Of a stretch of DNA of 64,000 bases, positions 55,860-64,000 are shown in pieces. Where the stretch lies: the NCBI RefSeq assembly GCF_028401955.1, contig NZ_JAQOTJ010000013.1, positions 62,001-126,000 on the forward strand. The letters are read 5' to 3'. This stretch comes from Bacillus sp. BP-3 (GTDB lineage: Bacteria; Bacillota; Bacilli; Bacillales; Bacillaceae_G). Within the stretch, counting starts at the first letter, position 1. Each line of letters starts with the position of its first letter. The notes below the pieces were generated by a model that was not told where the DNA came from, ran no database searches, and saw only the letters and a list, made by a program, of their open reading frames with translations. The translations under genes were made by a program, and so were the position numbers.

Positions 55860-56870
55860 TTAATGCGGATAGTCTCCAAGATATAATTCTCTATATGTTG
55901 CTGGTGTATTAGAATACCCCATATTGATACCAAAGTTAAGTGTTCTTGGGCTTACTGAAATAAGAGGATGGTTAAGCCTTTGTATATCACCAGTGACAAT
56001 AACTCTAACAGTAGGTATATTAATAAAATCCTTTGTCAAATCGACATATAAAACATCACAACCAGGTATTTTTTTCTTCAATTGTTTAATGATATGTTGA
56101 ATCGCTTGGTTAACACTTTTTATTTTTAGGCTAGGTTTATCTAGCATTGAAATACTTGGTGCTTTTCCCGCAATGTCTTTTTTATATAAATATGGGAGAG
56201 AATATATAGAGTTGACTCTTGATAACAACTTAGCTCCAGAAATGCTATTATTCAATGGGTTATTGGGGTCAACCAGTGCATCGCTTTGCATGGCTTCAGT
56301 AACGGAACGTTCCAATGCGATTTCAGGTGAAATTGAAGCACCAAAACCACTGAAAGCAAAATGCGTATCATTGTTTGGATTAACAATCCAAGTTCTGAAT
56401 ACAGGAATTTCTAAATCGTTTGTGTAATCTCTAGTTATTACTTCATACCCCATATCCTTCACCATGTCTATACGCTCTTTCAATACTTTGTTTGTTGAAG
56501 TCATATAGTCTAAACGAGGCAGAACATGTTGATTGGCTTGTCCAACCATCCAAGCATCATGCTCAATAATTTCAAGCAGTGCATGAAGAATGGCATCCTC
56601 AATAGTAGTTGCAGAAGCGAGTCCAGTAGAGGATCCTCCATAGAAACGACCTTTTGTATTTACATCATCCATAAACACCATTAAAGCTGGTACAAGTTTG
56701 TAATCATCCTTCACTAATGATTTCGCCCAAACCCAGTCAATTGCTGTATCAGGATTAAATTTATCATAACTTGTATTTTTATTTTGTATTGATTCGGCAA
56801 TTGTATTCATTTCTATTGCGTTTTGCGTGACATCTTTATAAGATGCTTCTACAATGGGTACTGTTGCATG
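55860..56870 (-). pseudogene. YcaO-domain protein, N-terminally truncated
   Basis: The frame is open from 56870 (ATVPIVEASYKDVTQNAIEM) and has an internal ATG at 56810, giving 316 aa. Present: DWVWAKSLVKDDYKLVPALM, EDAILHALLEIIEHDAWMV (Glu cluster for ATP-Mg) and ALERSVTEAMQSD. Missing: the N-terminal third, which in YcaO enzymes carries the first ATP-binding motif. YcaO enzymes activate peptide amides, forming azolines in RiPPs. A separate frame with the only good ribosome site (56923) runs in another phase, consistent with a deletion or frameshift. Probably inactive. Confidence 0.7.
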
Positions 56871-56923
56871 TTATTTTCAACTTCAACAACTGTGTTTGCT
56901 TCATTAATGATTTCCATTTTCAT
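56849..56923 (-). CDS. Short frame in front of ycaO
   Basis: AGAGGAGGTGACAAAGG precedes ATG 56923: MKMEIINEANTVVEVENNMQ and QYPL (24 aa). It is either the true N-terminus of the YcaO protein, cut off by a frameshift, or an independent small peptide; the excellent ribosome site favours genuine translation. An acidic leader-like composition is noted, but no core peptide follows. Confidence 0.4.
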   Translation of the reverse strand: MKMEIINEANTVVEVENNMQQYPL

Positions 56924-56960
56924 CCTTTGTCACCTCCTCTCATATAATCTTAAATACCAT

Positions 56961-57173
56961 TTATAGAAATGTTACTATTCTCTCAGTAATATTTCTTTTC
57001 CTAGCCATTGAAGATATATGAAACTTATTGGCCATCTCATATGTAATTTTAGGAGAATAAGAACCTTCTTCAATTAGACTTTGATATAGTTTCTCATCTA
57101 ATAGATTCTGTTGGGCTTTTGTTGGCATTGCTAAAGAAAATGCCACAATAAATAAAGCAAGAATAGATGTATT
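56961..57173 (-). pseudogene. Small exported-peptide-like frame, start lost
   Basis: Open after TAA at 57174: NTSILALFIVAFSLAMPTKA looks like a signal sequence, then QQNLLDEKLYQSLIEEGSYS, SPKITYEMANKFHISSMARK and ends VTFL. No ATG or ribosome site is at the right place (GTG at 57146 is internal to the signal). Upstream of ycaO on the same strand; it may be the remains of the locus peptide or unrelated. Confidence 0.4.
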
Positions 57174-57349
57174 TTACAACGATTTCTTTTTTTGTAATTT
57201 ATTTCCTGTTATTTTTCTATTTCATAATACTATGATGATATAAAAATTCAAATATTTTAAAAAAGTGGGATTTATTAGTGAATCGAAAAAGGCTTATTAT
57301 CATGCGTGTTGATTATCTAATTTATTCCAATAAAATTATAGACAAAAAG

Positions 57350-57656
57350 AGAGATGCTTCTTGTAAAATGTGAGTTACGACACAAACATTTACGAAAAGA
57401 GGCATCTCTCATGAACAATGAATATCACATTCCAAACATTGATTCAACAACGATCACAGTTGGAAAAAATCGTTTATCATGGGCAGTCTACTACGGTGAA
57501 CGTTCTGGTATTAACTTGCATGTTAGCTTCACAAATGAAACTGGTATGCCACTTCAAGTCATTGAAACAATGGGCCTAAACCATGACGGACCGATTGGGA
57601 AACAATTAGAAGACAAACAATTTATACTAGTTGGTAATTTAAGACGTGATAAATAA
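57350..57656 (+). mobile_element. IS4-family transposase fragment, internally deleted
   Basis: GAGAGATGC...GGCATCTCTC (57349-57410) looks like the IS leader hairpin. ATG 57411 opens MNNEYHIPN, joined directly to IDSTTITVGKNRLSWAVYYG and MGLNHDGPIGKQLEDKQFIL, the DDE core beginning at the first catalytic Asp. The N-terminal third is deleted and the 3' part is cut at about 57632. Confidence 0.65.
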
Positions 57657-58405
57657 TATCCTTGCTTATCTTGGATAGACTTCAAGTCTTGTAAACGAAA
57701 ATATCCTAGGTCACGAATATATAGTTCATTCTTTTGTATCATGCCTGTGCGAGTCGCACCATACGACTGATCACTCCGTTTTCCAGGTTCAATTTTCACA
57801 TCAGAAAATTCTCCACTCAACAAGTCATATTCTAGTTGAATTTTCACACCAGCTTTATGACTGCATCCTCCGGCACCAGGATAAGTAGATGCGAATCGAT
57901 CTGGAACTTGAAAGGTTGTAGAATCAAGGATACGAATACGCTCAAAGTAAGCAGAAAGAGAATGAGAAATTTTAGATAACCCTCCAATTTTAGCTTGTAG
58001 AAGTGTAGTAAATACAGTTCAAAAAAAGGCTACAGAAGCCGAATTAAATCGTCGATTAAGTCCCTCCGTACTTAATAAAACGCCTGTTGAAGTTTCTAAT
58101 TGACTACAAAGTTGAGTAAGAGAGGTAGTAGGGACCTGTTGATTTAACCATACACACAAAGATAAAAAATGATGCCCGTGGCATTTACGTTTTCGTTTCA
58201 TGCCGCCTGCTTCTATAGCCAATTGATTAAGTGTAGCGGGAGACATATATCGATATAACTCTTCGGCAAATAAAGACAACTCTTGTTTTTGATGCATATT
58301 CATAAAAAGCACGTCACCCTTTCTCATTAATATAAGAGAATGGGAACGTGCTTTTAACTTCCAGAATAGTCCAAATCCTTAAGTTGATGGCGATGGGGCG
58401 GGCCC
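57632..58405 (-). mobile_element. IS231/IS4-type transposase fragment
   Basis: The minus strand from ATG near 58294 reads MHQKQELSLFAEELYRYMSP, LNRRFNSASVAFF, then an in-frame TGA, then TVFTTLLQAKIGGLSKISHS, RILDSTTFQVPDRFA and GYYLSRLKLP, ending at a junction with the opposite-facing IS4 fragment. The right end CTTAAGTTGATGGCGATGGGG (from 58379) matches IS231-type terminal sequence. Inactive. Confidence 0.65.
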
Positions 58406-58589
58406 CCTAAAACGACAAAAAACTTGGAATTAAGCAAATTATCAATTGGTATTCTATAGATTTCTTTTGGAGTGGTTTCAGCTGAAGTTACAAAATAAAA
58501 AATGAGAAAGTTCGCGAAACTATATAATAATCAAAATATTATGGAAATGTTAATAGTGTGAAGCTTATAATTGAACTGGGTGATTAAAA

Positions 58590-59348
58590 GTGACTATACA
58601 AAATAAAAAGATAATTGATATCTGTGATAACCACAGACTATTCAAAAAATATTCACGTAACAGTATTCCAAGCGTAATCTTCATAGCAGGGTTAGGCGAT
58701 AGCTATGAGACATGGAAAAAAGTCCAAGACCGAATATCGCAAAAAACATCAACCCTTTCCTATAACAGGTCGGGTATTGGCAGGAGTCAAGTCGCATCCG
58801 TCCCGACGACTTGCTATGATCTAGTCGAGGAGCTCAACGAATTGTTGCTAGCGCTTGAAGTGGAGAAGCCCTATATATTGGTGGGACATTCTTTTGGTGG
58901 TTTGGTCGCTAGATTATATGCCAGCCTTTATCCACTGAACATCTGCGGTATGGTTTTGGTTGACGCTGCACCGGAATATAAAGAACTTGCCTATGAAAAG
59001 GTTCTACCCGAAAATCTGCTTGCAAGAAATAGGGAATATTACGAGAATCCTATGTTGAATAGTGAGAAGATTGATAAAATACAAAGCTATAAGCAAATCG
59101 TTGATCATTCAAAGCAAAGTAACCTCCCTCTCACAATTATTACAAGAGGTTTACCTGACAATGTTGAAGAGGGATGGCCATCTCAAGAAATATTGGAAAT
59201 TGAGCAAAGACTCCAAGCAGAATTCCAATGGCTATCAACGTCAAGCAAGTACCGGATTGCTAGTCGAAGTGGACATTATATTCATCATGATGAGCCAGAA
59301 GTTGTTATAGAGGAGATTATGTTAATGTTGAAGGAGATGGGGAAATGA
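58590..59348 (+). CDS. Alpha/beta hydrolase
   Basis: 252 aa. The catalytic triad is visible: Ser in the elbow GHSFGG, Asp in the region after strand 6, and His in SGHYIHHDEP. FIAGLGDSYETW forms the oxyanion region. GTG 58590 follows GGGTGATTAAAA. The four-base overlap of its end with ATG 59345 (MSDTRTKLMLDWHKRNAP) shows a second gene once followed; that gene is now cut by the paiB fragment. Substrate unknown. Confidence 0.8.
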   Translation: MTIQNKKIIDICDNHRLFKKYSRNSIPSVIFIAGLGDSYETWKKVQDRISQKTSTLSYNRSGIGRSQVASVPTTCYDLVEELNELLLALEVEKPYILVGHSFGGLVARLYASLYPLNICGMVLVDAAPEYKELAYEKVLPENLLARNREYYENPMLNSEKIDKIQSYKQIVDHSKQSNLPLTIITRGLPDNVEEGWPSQEILEIEQRLQAEFQWLSTSSKYRIASRSGHYIHHDEPEVVIEEIMLMLKEMGK

Positions 59349-59369
59349 GCGATACAAGGACCAAATTGA

Positions 59370-59558
59370 TGCTGGATTGGCATAAGCGAAATGCCCCGAT
59401 AAATAAGTATGTCCCTGTTCATTATATACATCCAGTGGAAGGTGTGTTGCAATTGGAAAGTCTTTCGTACTAGATAGTAAGGTTCCAAATGAATGGTTTT
59501 TGATAAATTCTAAAATAAGTTCTGAATCTTGCACTTCAAAATATTTAGGTGTATACAT
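59370..59558 (-). pseudogene. PaiB-family N-terminal fragment
   Basis: AAGGAGGG precedes ATG 59558: MYTPKYFEVQDSELILEFIK, then ATHLPLDVYNEQGHTYLSGH and FAYANP. This is the start of a PaiB-type FMN-binding regulator. After ANP the likeness ends at a junction with the gene following the hydrolase. About 140 residues are missing. Confidence 0.65.
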
Positions 59559-59721
59559 AAAAACCCTCCTTAAAGTGTAAAGATTTATAATGATTCATAA
59601 AATATAACATAGGTTATTCGGAAAATATTGTATATTATTTACTAATGTTCTTTTTCGCAATGAAATCAGTGATGTGTTGAAACGATGGGAGTAAGGATTT
59701 TAGCAGAAAGGAGAATAATAG

Positions 59722-60081
59722 ATGAGTCAAATTGCGATTAAAATAAGCTCTAATGATGCGCTTCATACATATACAGTTCCTTTGAGAAAGTATACTGGTT
59801 TAGGAATTACAGACATAAAAAATAAAATTGAAAACGAAGAGTGTTTTGCCAAAACGGATGCGAACAATATTGACGATATACAGAATTTGAAAGGGTTAGT
59901 TGATAGTTTGTTAAAGTTAGGCGCAAAAGTAAAAATATTTGAAAGCGATGAATGTGGAGAGGGGACTTTTGATTATCAAGAAATTTCTTACCAAGAATTT
60001 ATGAATCATATGAACCGATTAAAAGAAATTATGGAAGAATTACAGGATTATGATGATGCGTTAGTTGATGCTAGTACGTAA
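59722..60081 (+). CDS. L7/L12-C-terminal-domain-like putative immunity protein (copy 3)
   Basis: 119 aa, acidic. It is the clearest of the three: PLRKYTGLGITDIKNKIEN and NLKGLVDSLLKLGAKVKIFE against TGLGLKEAKDLVE and LKKxLEEAGAxVEV in L7/L12. CAGAAAGGAGAATAATAG precedes ATG 59722. A C-terminal acidic helix follows, as in copies 1 and 2. Confidence 0.7.
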   Translation: MSQIAIKISSNDALHTYTVPLRKYTGLGITDIKNKIENEECFAKTDANNIDDIQNLKGLVDSLLKLGAKVKIFESDECGEGTFDYQEISYQEFMNHMNRLKEIMEELQDYDDALVDAST

Positions 60082-60774
60082 TGAGATAAAAGGTCAAAAA
60101 ATTGATAAATTAGAGAGGGAATATAATTAGAAGTCACGTCTACATTTTAACAAAGATACACGCTAAACGTGAAAAAACGCTAACTTTATCCCGCACTAAC
60201 AAGCAGTAGGACCGCGCCTTAAGATTCAGAGAAAGCGAAGAAGATAGATGGAGGATGAAGAAAATTCCCACTAATGGAAGTTTCACTTTATTATTCTAAG
60301 GGGTTCATCAAGCCTCAACAACGATCGTTTTTGAGTTTCATTGCAAAAGAAAAAGCATGTTTTAGGAAACATGCTTTAGCCATAAAATATTTTATATGTT
60401 TAATCATGTACTTGCATAGAAAGATAATAAATCTCTTTATTGGTTTTAAAGACATAATCTTCATAACTACAAGCGTAATAATCTCCCATATCTAATATTG
60501 TTGGAGCAATCAGCTCAACATATCATCAAGCAAAAAGCTAAACATCTTCTTACATAAAATAAAAAAGGCGTATCCTGCCTACGGAATACGCCTTTTAACT
60601 ATTCTTTTTCCTATCTTTAATCGTTGTATCTCCAAGTTGAGTATATAATAGTGCAGCATCATGGCTACTATGACCTAATTCTTTTTAGCATAGTGTGCTA
60701 ACACTATTAGAAATAGATTGGGATTAAAACTCTTGTACTTTATGAATTATCATCTGATTTTTTCCTAATTTTTA
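60082..60774. other. Gap with integrase stump and terminators
   Basis: 60595-60687 minus strand reads KELGHSSHDAALLYTQLGDT and ends KKNS, the last helix of a tyrosine recombinase with its catalytic Tyr; the rest is missing. AAAAGGCGTAT (60564-60574) pairs with ATACGCCTTTT (60586-60596), a terminator for it. AGCATGTTT/AAACATGCT (60355-60376) is another hairpin. The segment ATGGAAGTTTCACTTTAT near 60273 resembles 22763-22782. Confidence 0.55.
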
Positions 60775-61311
60775 TTACCATCCAAGCCAAACGTTCCCTT
60801 CGTGCCATGATTTATCTGTATTTACTAAAGTTACAACATAATTTCCTGCTTTCATAGGGCCAAAAAAGTTTGTAACATGCTGGTTACCACTGGTCGGCTG
60901 TCCCTGTACAGTATGAGTTATTGTTTTTCCAGATGATAGACTTTTTACTACAACATTAAATTTAAAAGGTTTATTGTTTTGAAAAGCTACTCCAATATAT
61001 CCGTTATCTGATGCAGGTACAGTTTTTTTCACTTGAATTGATGTAGAGAATTTGTAATTAGCATTATATTGCCATTTAAATGCTGCAGCTAGGTTTTCTT
61101 GCATAAAGTTATTTTGCTCAAAAGAATTTGGGGCAAAGGGGCTGGTAACTCCATTTGGGAATTCAGTTCCTTCTGAAATGTATTGTTGATTTACTGAAGA
61201 ATTTGTTTCGGCTGCATTACTAGTTTCAGCCTTAGATTCTGATGGAGCTATTGTTGATACTCCTAAAACTCCAGATAATAGCGCACTCGTTACCAAAATT
61301 TTCTTAAACAT
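60775..61311 (-). CDS. Secreted protein, unknown
   Basis: 178 aa with a Sec signal (KKILVTSALLSGVLGVSTIA, cleaved near SKAET). A low-complexity Asn/Ser/Glu stretch is followed by a beta-rich domain from about residue 75 (KWQYNANYKFSTSIQVKKTV) ending EGNVWLGW. GGAAAGGTGATGAGTGT precedes ATG 61311. Not recognised. Confidence 0.7.
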   Translation of the reverse strand: MFKKILVTSALLSGVLGVSTIAPSESKAETSNAAETNSSVNQQYISEGTEFPNGVTSPFAPNSFEQNNFMQENLAAAFKWQYNANYKFSTSIQVKKTVPASDNGYIGVAFQNNKPFKFNVVVKSLSSGKTITHTVQGQPTSGNQHVTNFFGPMKAGNYVVTLVNTDKSWHEGNVWLGW

Positions 61312-61591
61312 ACACTCATCACCTTTCCTTGGAATCAGAATTATCTAACTTTTTTATTATAGAATTAATTTACTTTTTTTTACATATCCAAAACTTGAGA
61401 AATATTTTTTAAAGAAGTAATTTGTCTTCACTCATTATCTCACTCTAATTTTCTATAATTTAGAGGATCAATAATAGGGGGATAAATATTTAAAATTATC
61501 CTTTTCAGTTGAAGTTTTCCAAATAATAAGTTACATTTTTAAAGTTCAAGACACTATATGACAGTACAAAAAGGGGAGAAACATTGTTACT

Positions 61592-63553
61592 ATGTCAAAA
61601 ATGAAATGGAAGAGTCGTGTATGTTATTTTGTTATTTTTATCCTGCTTGGAGCAGCAATAACAATCAAACCAGTGATCTCTAAAGCAGAGGAATCTGATG
61701 TTAATGTTACATTATTAGGTACTGCAGATATTCATGGTAGGTTTATGCCTTGGGATTATGCACTTGATGGTGCTAATATGAGTGGAAGTTTAACGCAGCT
61801 TTATACGGTTATAAAGAAGGTACGTCAAGAAAATCCAAATACTATATTATTAGATGCCGGAGATACAATTCAAGGGAACTCAGTAGAATTATTCAATGAT
61901 AAGCCACAGTCTCCGATGATGGTAGCAATGAACGAAATGGGATATGATGCTTGGGCATTTGGAAATCATGAATTCAATTTTGGATTAGATACATTGAAAA
62001 AAGTTAGTGAGCAATATAAAGGAAAGACGTTAGCAGGAAATATTTACAAGGAGAATGGAGAGCGTTTTCTTCCTGCATATACGATAGTTGAAAAAGGTGG
62101 CATCAAAGTTGGGGTTATTGGCATGAATACACCAATGATTAGTGATTTTGAAAAAGGGACAGATCATTTGGTTGGTTTAGTGGTGAAAAATCCAGTAGAA
62201 GAGACAAAAAAGGTAATTAAAGAATTAGAAGGTAAAGTAGATGTAATGGTAGGGGTTATGCATATGGGACTAGAAAATGAGAATGGCATCCCTGGTACTG
62301 GGGTTCAAGATATTGCAAATGCTTGTCCAGAACTAAGCGCCATTTTTGCAGCTCATATGCATAAACTTGTTAAAAAAGAAGTTGTAAATGGTGTTATTAT
62401 TACAGAACCAGATAAATATGGCACGCATATCTCACGTATTGACCTTACTTTTACAAAGCAAGATGGGAAGCTGGTTTTAAAAGATAAAACAGCTACCACT
62501 TTACCTGTAAAAAATGCGGATGGAACAACGGTATTATCTGATCCTACACTTGAAGAAACATTAACACCTTTTCACGAGTATGCGAGAGGAGATGCAAATG
62601 TTGTAGTCGCTCAATTAAAGGGGAGAAATCTTGTTCCTAAAAATGAAATAAATGGTATTCCAAGTGTGCAAATTCAGGAGACACCTTTATCAGATTTTTT
62701 TCATGAAGTCATGCTCTATTACAGCAAAGCAGATGTAGTAGCCCATCAAATTGATAACGATAATGCTCGTTTAGATGTAGGTCCTATTAAGAAAAAAGAT
62801 ATTGCGTATAATTACCAATATGCTTTGGGAGAAATTACAGTATATAAGATAACTGGAAAAGATTTAAAAGATTATATGGAATGGGCGGCGGGGTATTTTA
62901 ACACATCTCGTGCCGGAGATGTAACAATTAGCTTTGATAAAACACGCCGTGCGTCTAAATACAGTACGAACGACTTCTTTGGAGGCGTGAAATACGAAAT
63001 TGACTTAACAAAACCATATGGAAGTCGAATTACAAATTTACGATCTATTCGCACAAATAAACCAATCAAAATGAGCGATGTTATGACTCTGGGAATGAAT
63101 GCATATAGAATGGAGGCTCTTCAAGCAAAAGGCGGGGCTTTAGAGGGACGTAAATTTGAACAGATTTGGTCATCTAAACAAGAGAATGCATTTGGCGAAA
63201 CAGGTGGAACCATTCGTAATCTTGCTATTACATATTTAAAAGAGGTAAAGAATGGTGTATACACGCCAAAAGTTATGCATAATTGGAAAATTACCGGTGT
63301 AGACACACATTCTTCAGAGCATAAGGCTGTAGTGAATCTCGTAAATAAAGGGATTTTAGAAATTCCAAAAACAGAAGATGGAAAATATACAAATATAGCA
63401 TCTATAAATACTAAAGATTCAATTACAAAAGAAGAGATTGTAGCACTCTCTCAAAAGGCTCATATTAATCCAGATCAGTTTAAACATGTAAAAACAAAAG
63501 GTGAATTTTACAAAAAACTTAATAGGGTTATTGAAAATATAGGGGAAATCTAA
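61592..63553 (+). CDS. Secreted 5'-nucleotidase / 2',3'-cyclic phosphodiesterase
   Basis: 653 aa. Signal sequence to about KAEES. Calcineurin-type metallophosphatase domain with GTADIHGRF (metal Asp-His), LDAGDTIQGN, FGNHEFNFG and AAHMHK; the 5'-nucleotidase C-terminal domain follows with LSDFFHEVMLYY and DNDNARLD. A C-terminal tail of about 70 residues has no cell-wall sorting motif. It releases phosphate and nucleosides from external nucleotides. AAAAGGGGAGAAACA precedes ATG 61592 at a longer spacing than usual. Confidence 0.85.
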   Translation: MSKMKWKSRVCYFVIFILLGAAITIKPVISKAEESDVNVTLLGTADIHGRFMPWDYALDGANMSGSLTQLYTVIKKVRQENPNTILLDAGDTIQGNSVELFNDKPQSPMMVAMNEMGYDAWAFGNHEFNFGLDTLKKVSEQYKGKTLAGNIYKENGERFLPAYTIVEKGGIKVGVIGMNTPMISDFEKGTDHLVGLVVKNPVEETKKVIKELEGKVDVMVGVMHMGLENENGIPGTGVQDIANACPELSAIFAAHMHKLVKKEVVNGVIITEPDKYGTHISRIDLTFTKQDGKLVLKDKTATTLPVKNADGTTVLSDPTLEETLTPFHEYARGDANVVVAQLKGRNLVPKNEINGIPSVQIQETPLSDFFHEVMLYYSKADVVAHQIDNDNARLDVGPIKKKDIAYNYQYALGEITVYKITGKDLKDYMEWAAGYFNTSRAGDVTISFDKTRRASKYSTNDFFGGVKYEIDLTKPYGSRITNLRSIRTNKPIKMSDVMTLGMNAYRMEALQAKGGALEGRKFEQIWSSKQENAFGETGGTIRNLAITYLKEVKNGVYTPKVMHNWKITGVDTHSSEHKAVVNLVNKGILEIPKTEDGKYTNIASINTKDSITKEEIVALSQKAHINPDQFKHVKTKGEFYKKLNRVIENIGEI

Positions 63554-64000
63554 TACTTAGATTGCTTTAGGGAAAGAGAAGAAGTAAGAATTGACTGGTT
63601 CGGTATTCAAAAGATATATAAGGTAAGTCAAATGAAATCTTGTTTGTATGAATGTTTTGATTTGCATTCTAATAGGGATGTTACAGTTGTAAGTTTTCGT
63701 ACTGAGCAAGGGGTATAAGCCATTGAAGCACCATCGATTAATTCATATCAATACGGGAATCAACAAAACTAAGGGTGTTTTCATATAAGCAAATAAAGAG
63801 TACTTGATTGTCTTTTATAGGTAACAAGTGCTTTTTATTTTAAAACTATAATAAAGGATTAAGCCATAATATTTTTTGATGGAGGTGTAAAATGACAATA
63901 AAATTGTTGAATTTCCAAAGGAGTCGTTACATTTACAATAAAGTTATTTAAAAATGTCAGTGATGGTATTCAATTAACGAAATAAAGTTTATTCAGTTAA
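63554..64000 (+). repeat. Right-end gap with repeat copy 2 and broken small frame
   Basis: 63808-63870 repeats the hairpin segment of 44082-44160. GATGGAGGTGTAAA then precedes ATG 63893, whose frames give KIVEFPKESLHLQ and TIKLFKNVSDGIQLTK in different phases, a frameshifted gene start of immunity type. The stretch 63560-63720 shows nothing I can name. Confidence 0.45.

Noticed and set aside
60274-60495. 73-codon frame beginning MEVSLYYSKG
   Set aside because: No ribosome site, rich in stop-prone AT sequence, and the start resembles a short repeat also seen near 22763.

Overview
The window looks like chromosome of a Bacillus cereus group bacterium (Firmicutes, low G+C). The evidence is the gene content: paired alpha/beta-type spore SASP genes with sigma-G promoters, a bmrCD-SASP-yheCD-yheB-yheA block that matches the B. 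subtilis yhe region, a yhaX-hemZ-acyl-CoA ligase-yhaR block, strong AGGAGG ribosome binding sites, and sigma-54 promoters like those of B. cereus amino-acid catabolic operons. The species within the group cannot be fixed from the sequence alone.

Bases 1-31,000 are mostly core. The left edge holds the 5' end of gapN and an orphan sigma-54 promoter. The heterodimeric multidrug exporter bmrCD follows, behind a leader peptide and tandem attenuators. Next come a cystine/amino-acid ABC importer (tcyABC type) and two SASP genes sharing a divergent sigma-G promoter region; one SASP leader contains a tRNA-like fold. Then come yheC/D, yheB, yheA, a 3-methyladenine DNA glycosylase, yhaX, hemZ, an acyl-CoA ligase, rluF, an O-antigen-ligase-like membrane protein, yhaR, a MazG-like pyrophosphatase, an M42 peptidase, a secreted amylase under a cre site, and a proline racemase/ornithine-cyclodeaminase operon under a consensus sigma-54 promoter.

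Bases 30,900-34,300 hold a lactococcin 972-type bacteriocin locus: precursor, multi-span DUF1430 membrane protein and dedicated ATPase. A TerD-like gene follows.

Bases 36,100-60,100 are an accessory island. It opens with a type VII secretion effector operon: coiled-coil partner, WXG100-like protein, EspG/DUF5081-like chaperone, second small WXG-like protein, an LXG toxin with a WHH nuclease tip, and an SMI1/KNR4 immunity gene overlapping it. Downstream lies a long array of immunity-like genes: Imm48-like (frameshifted), Imm22-like, two Imm30-like, Ank-SUFU and Ank, DUF1911/PoNi, DUF6630-like, GAD/DUF1851, YezG-like, and three dispersed paralogues resembling the ribosomal L7/L12 C-terminal domain. 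Many are preceded by the broken 3' tip of a toxin gene. One orphan tip still carries the stretch homologous to the full toxin that would allow tip exchange. Insertion-sequence debris (IS3, IS1182 and IS4/IS231 types) is scattered among them. No EssC or other secretion ATPase is in the window, so the secretion machine must be elsewhere.

Bases 54,600-57,200 carry the decayed remains of a YcaO (RiPP-type) locus with an MFS exporter. The right end holds an alpha/beta hydrolase, a secreted protein of unknown role and a large secreted 5'-nucleotidase/cyclic phosphodiesterase.
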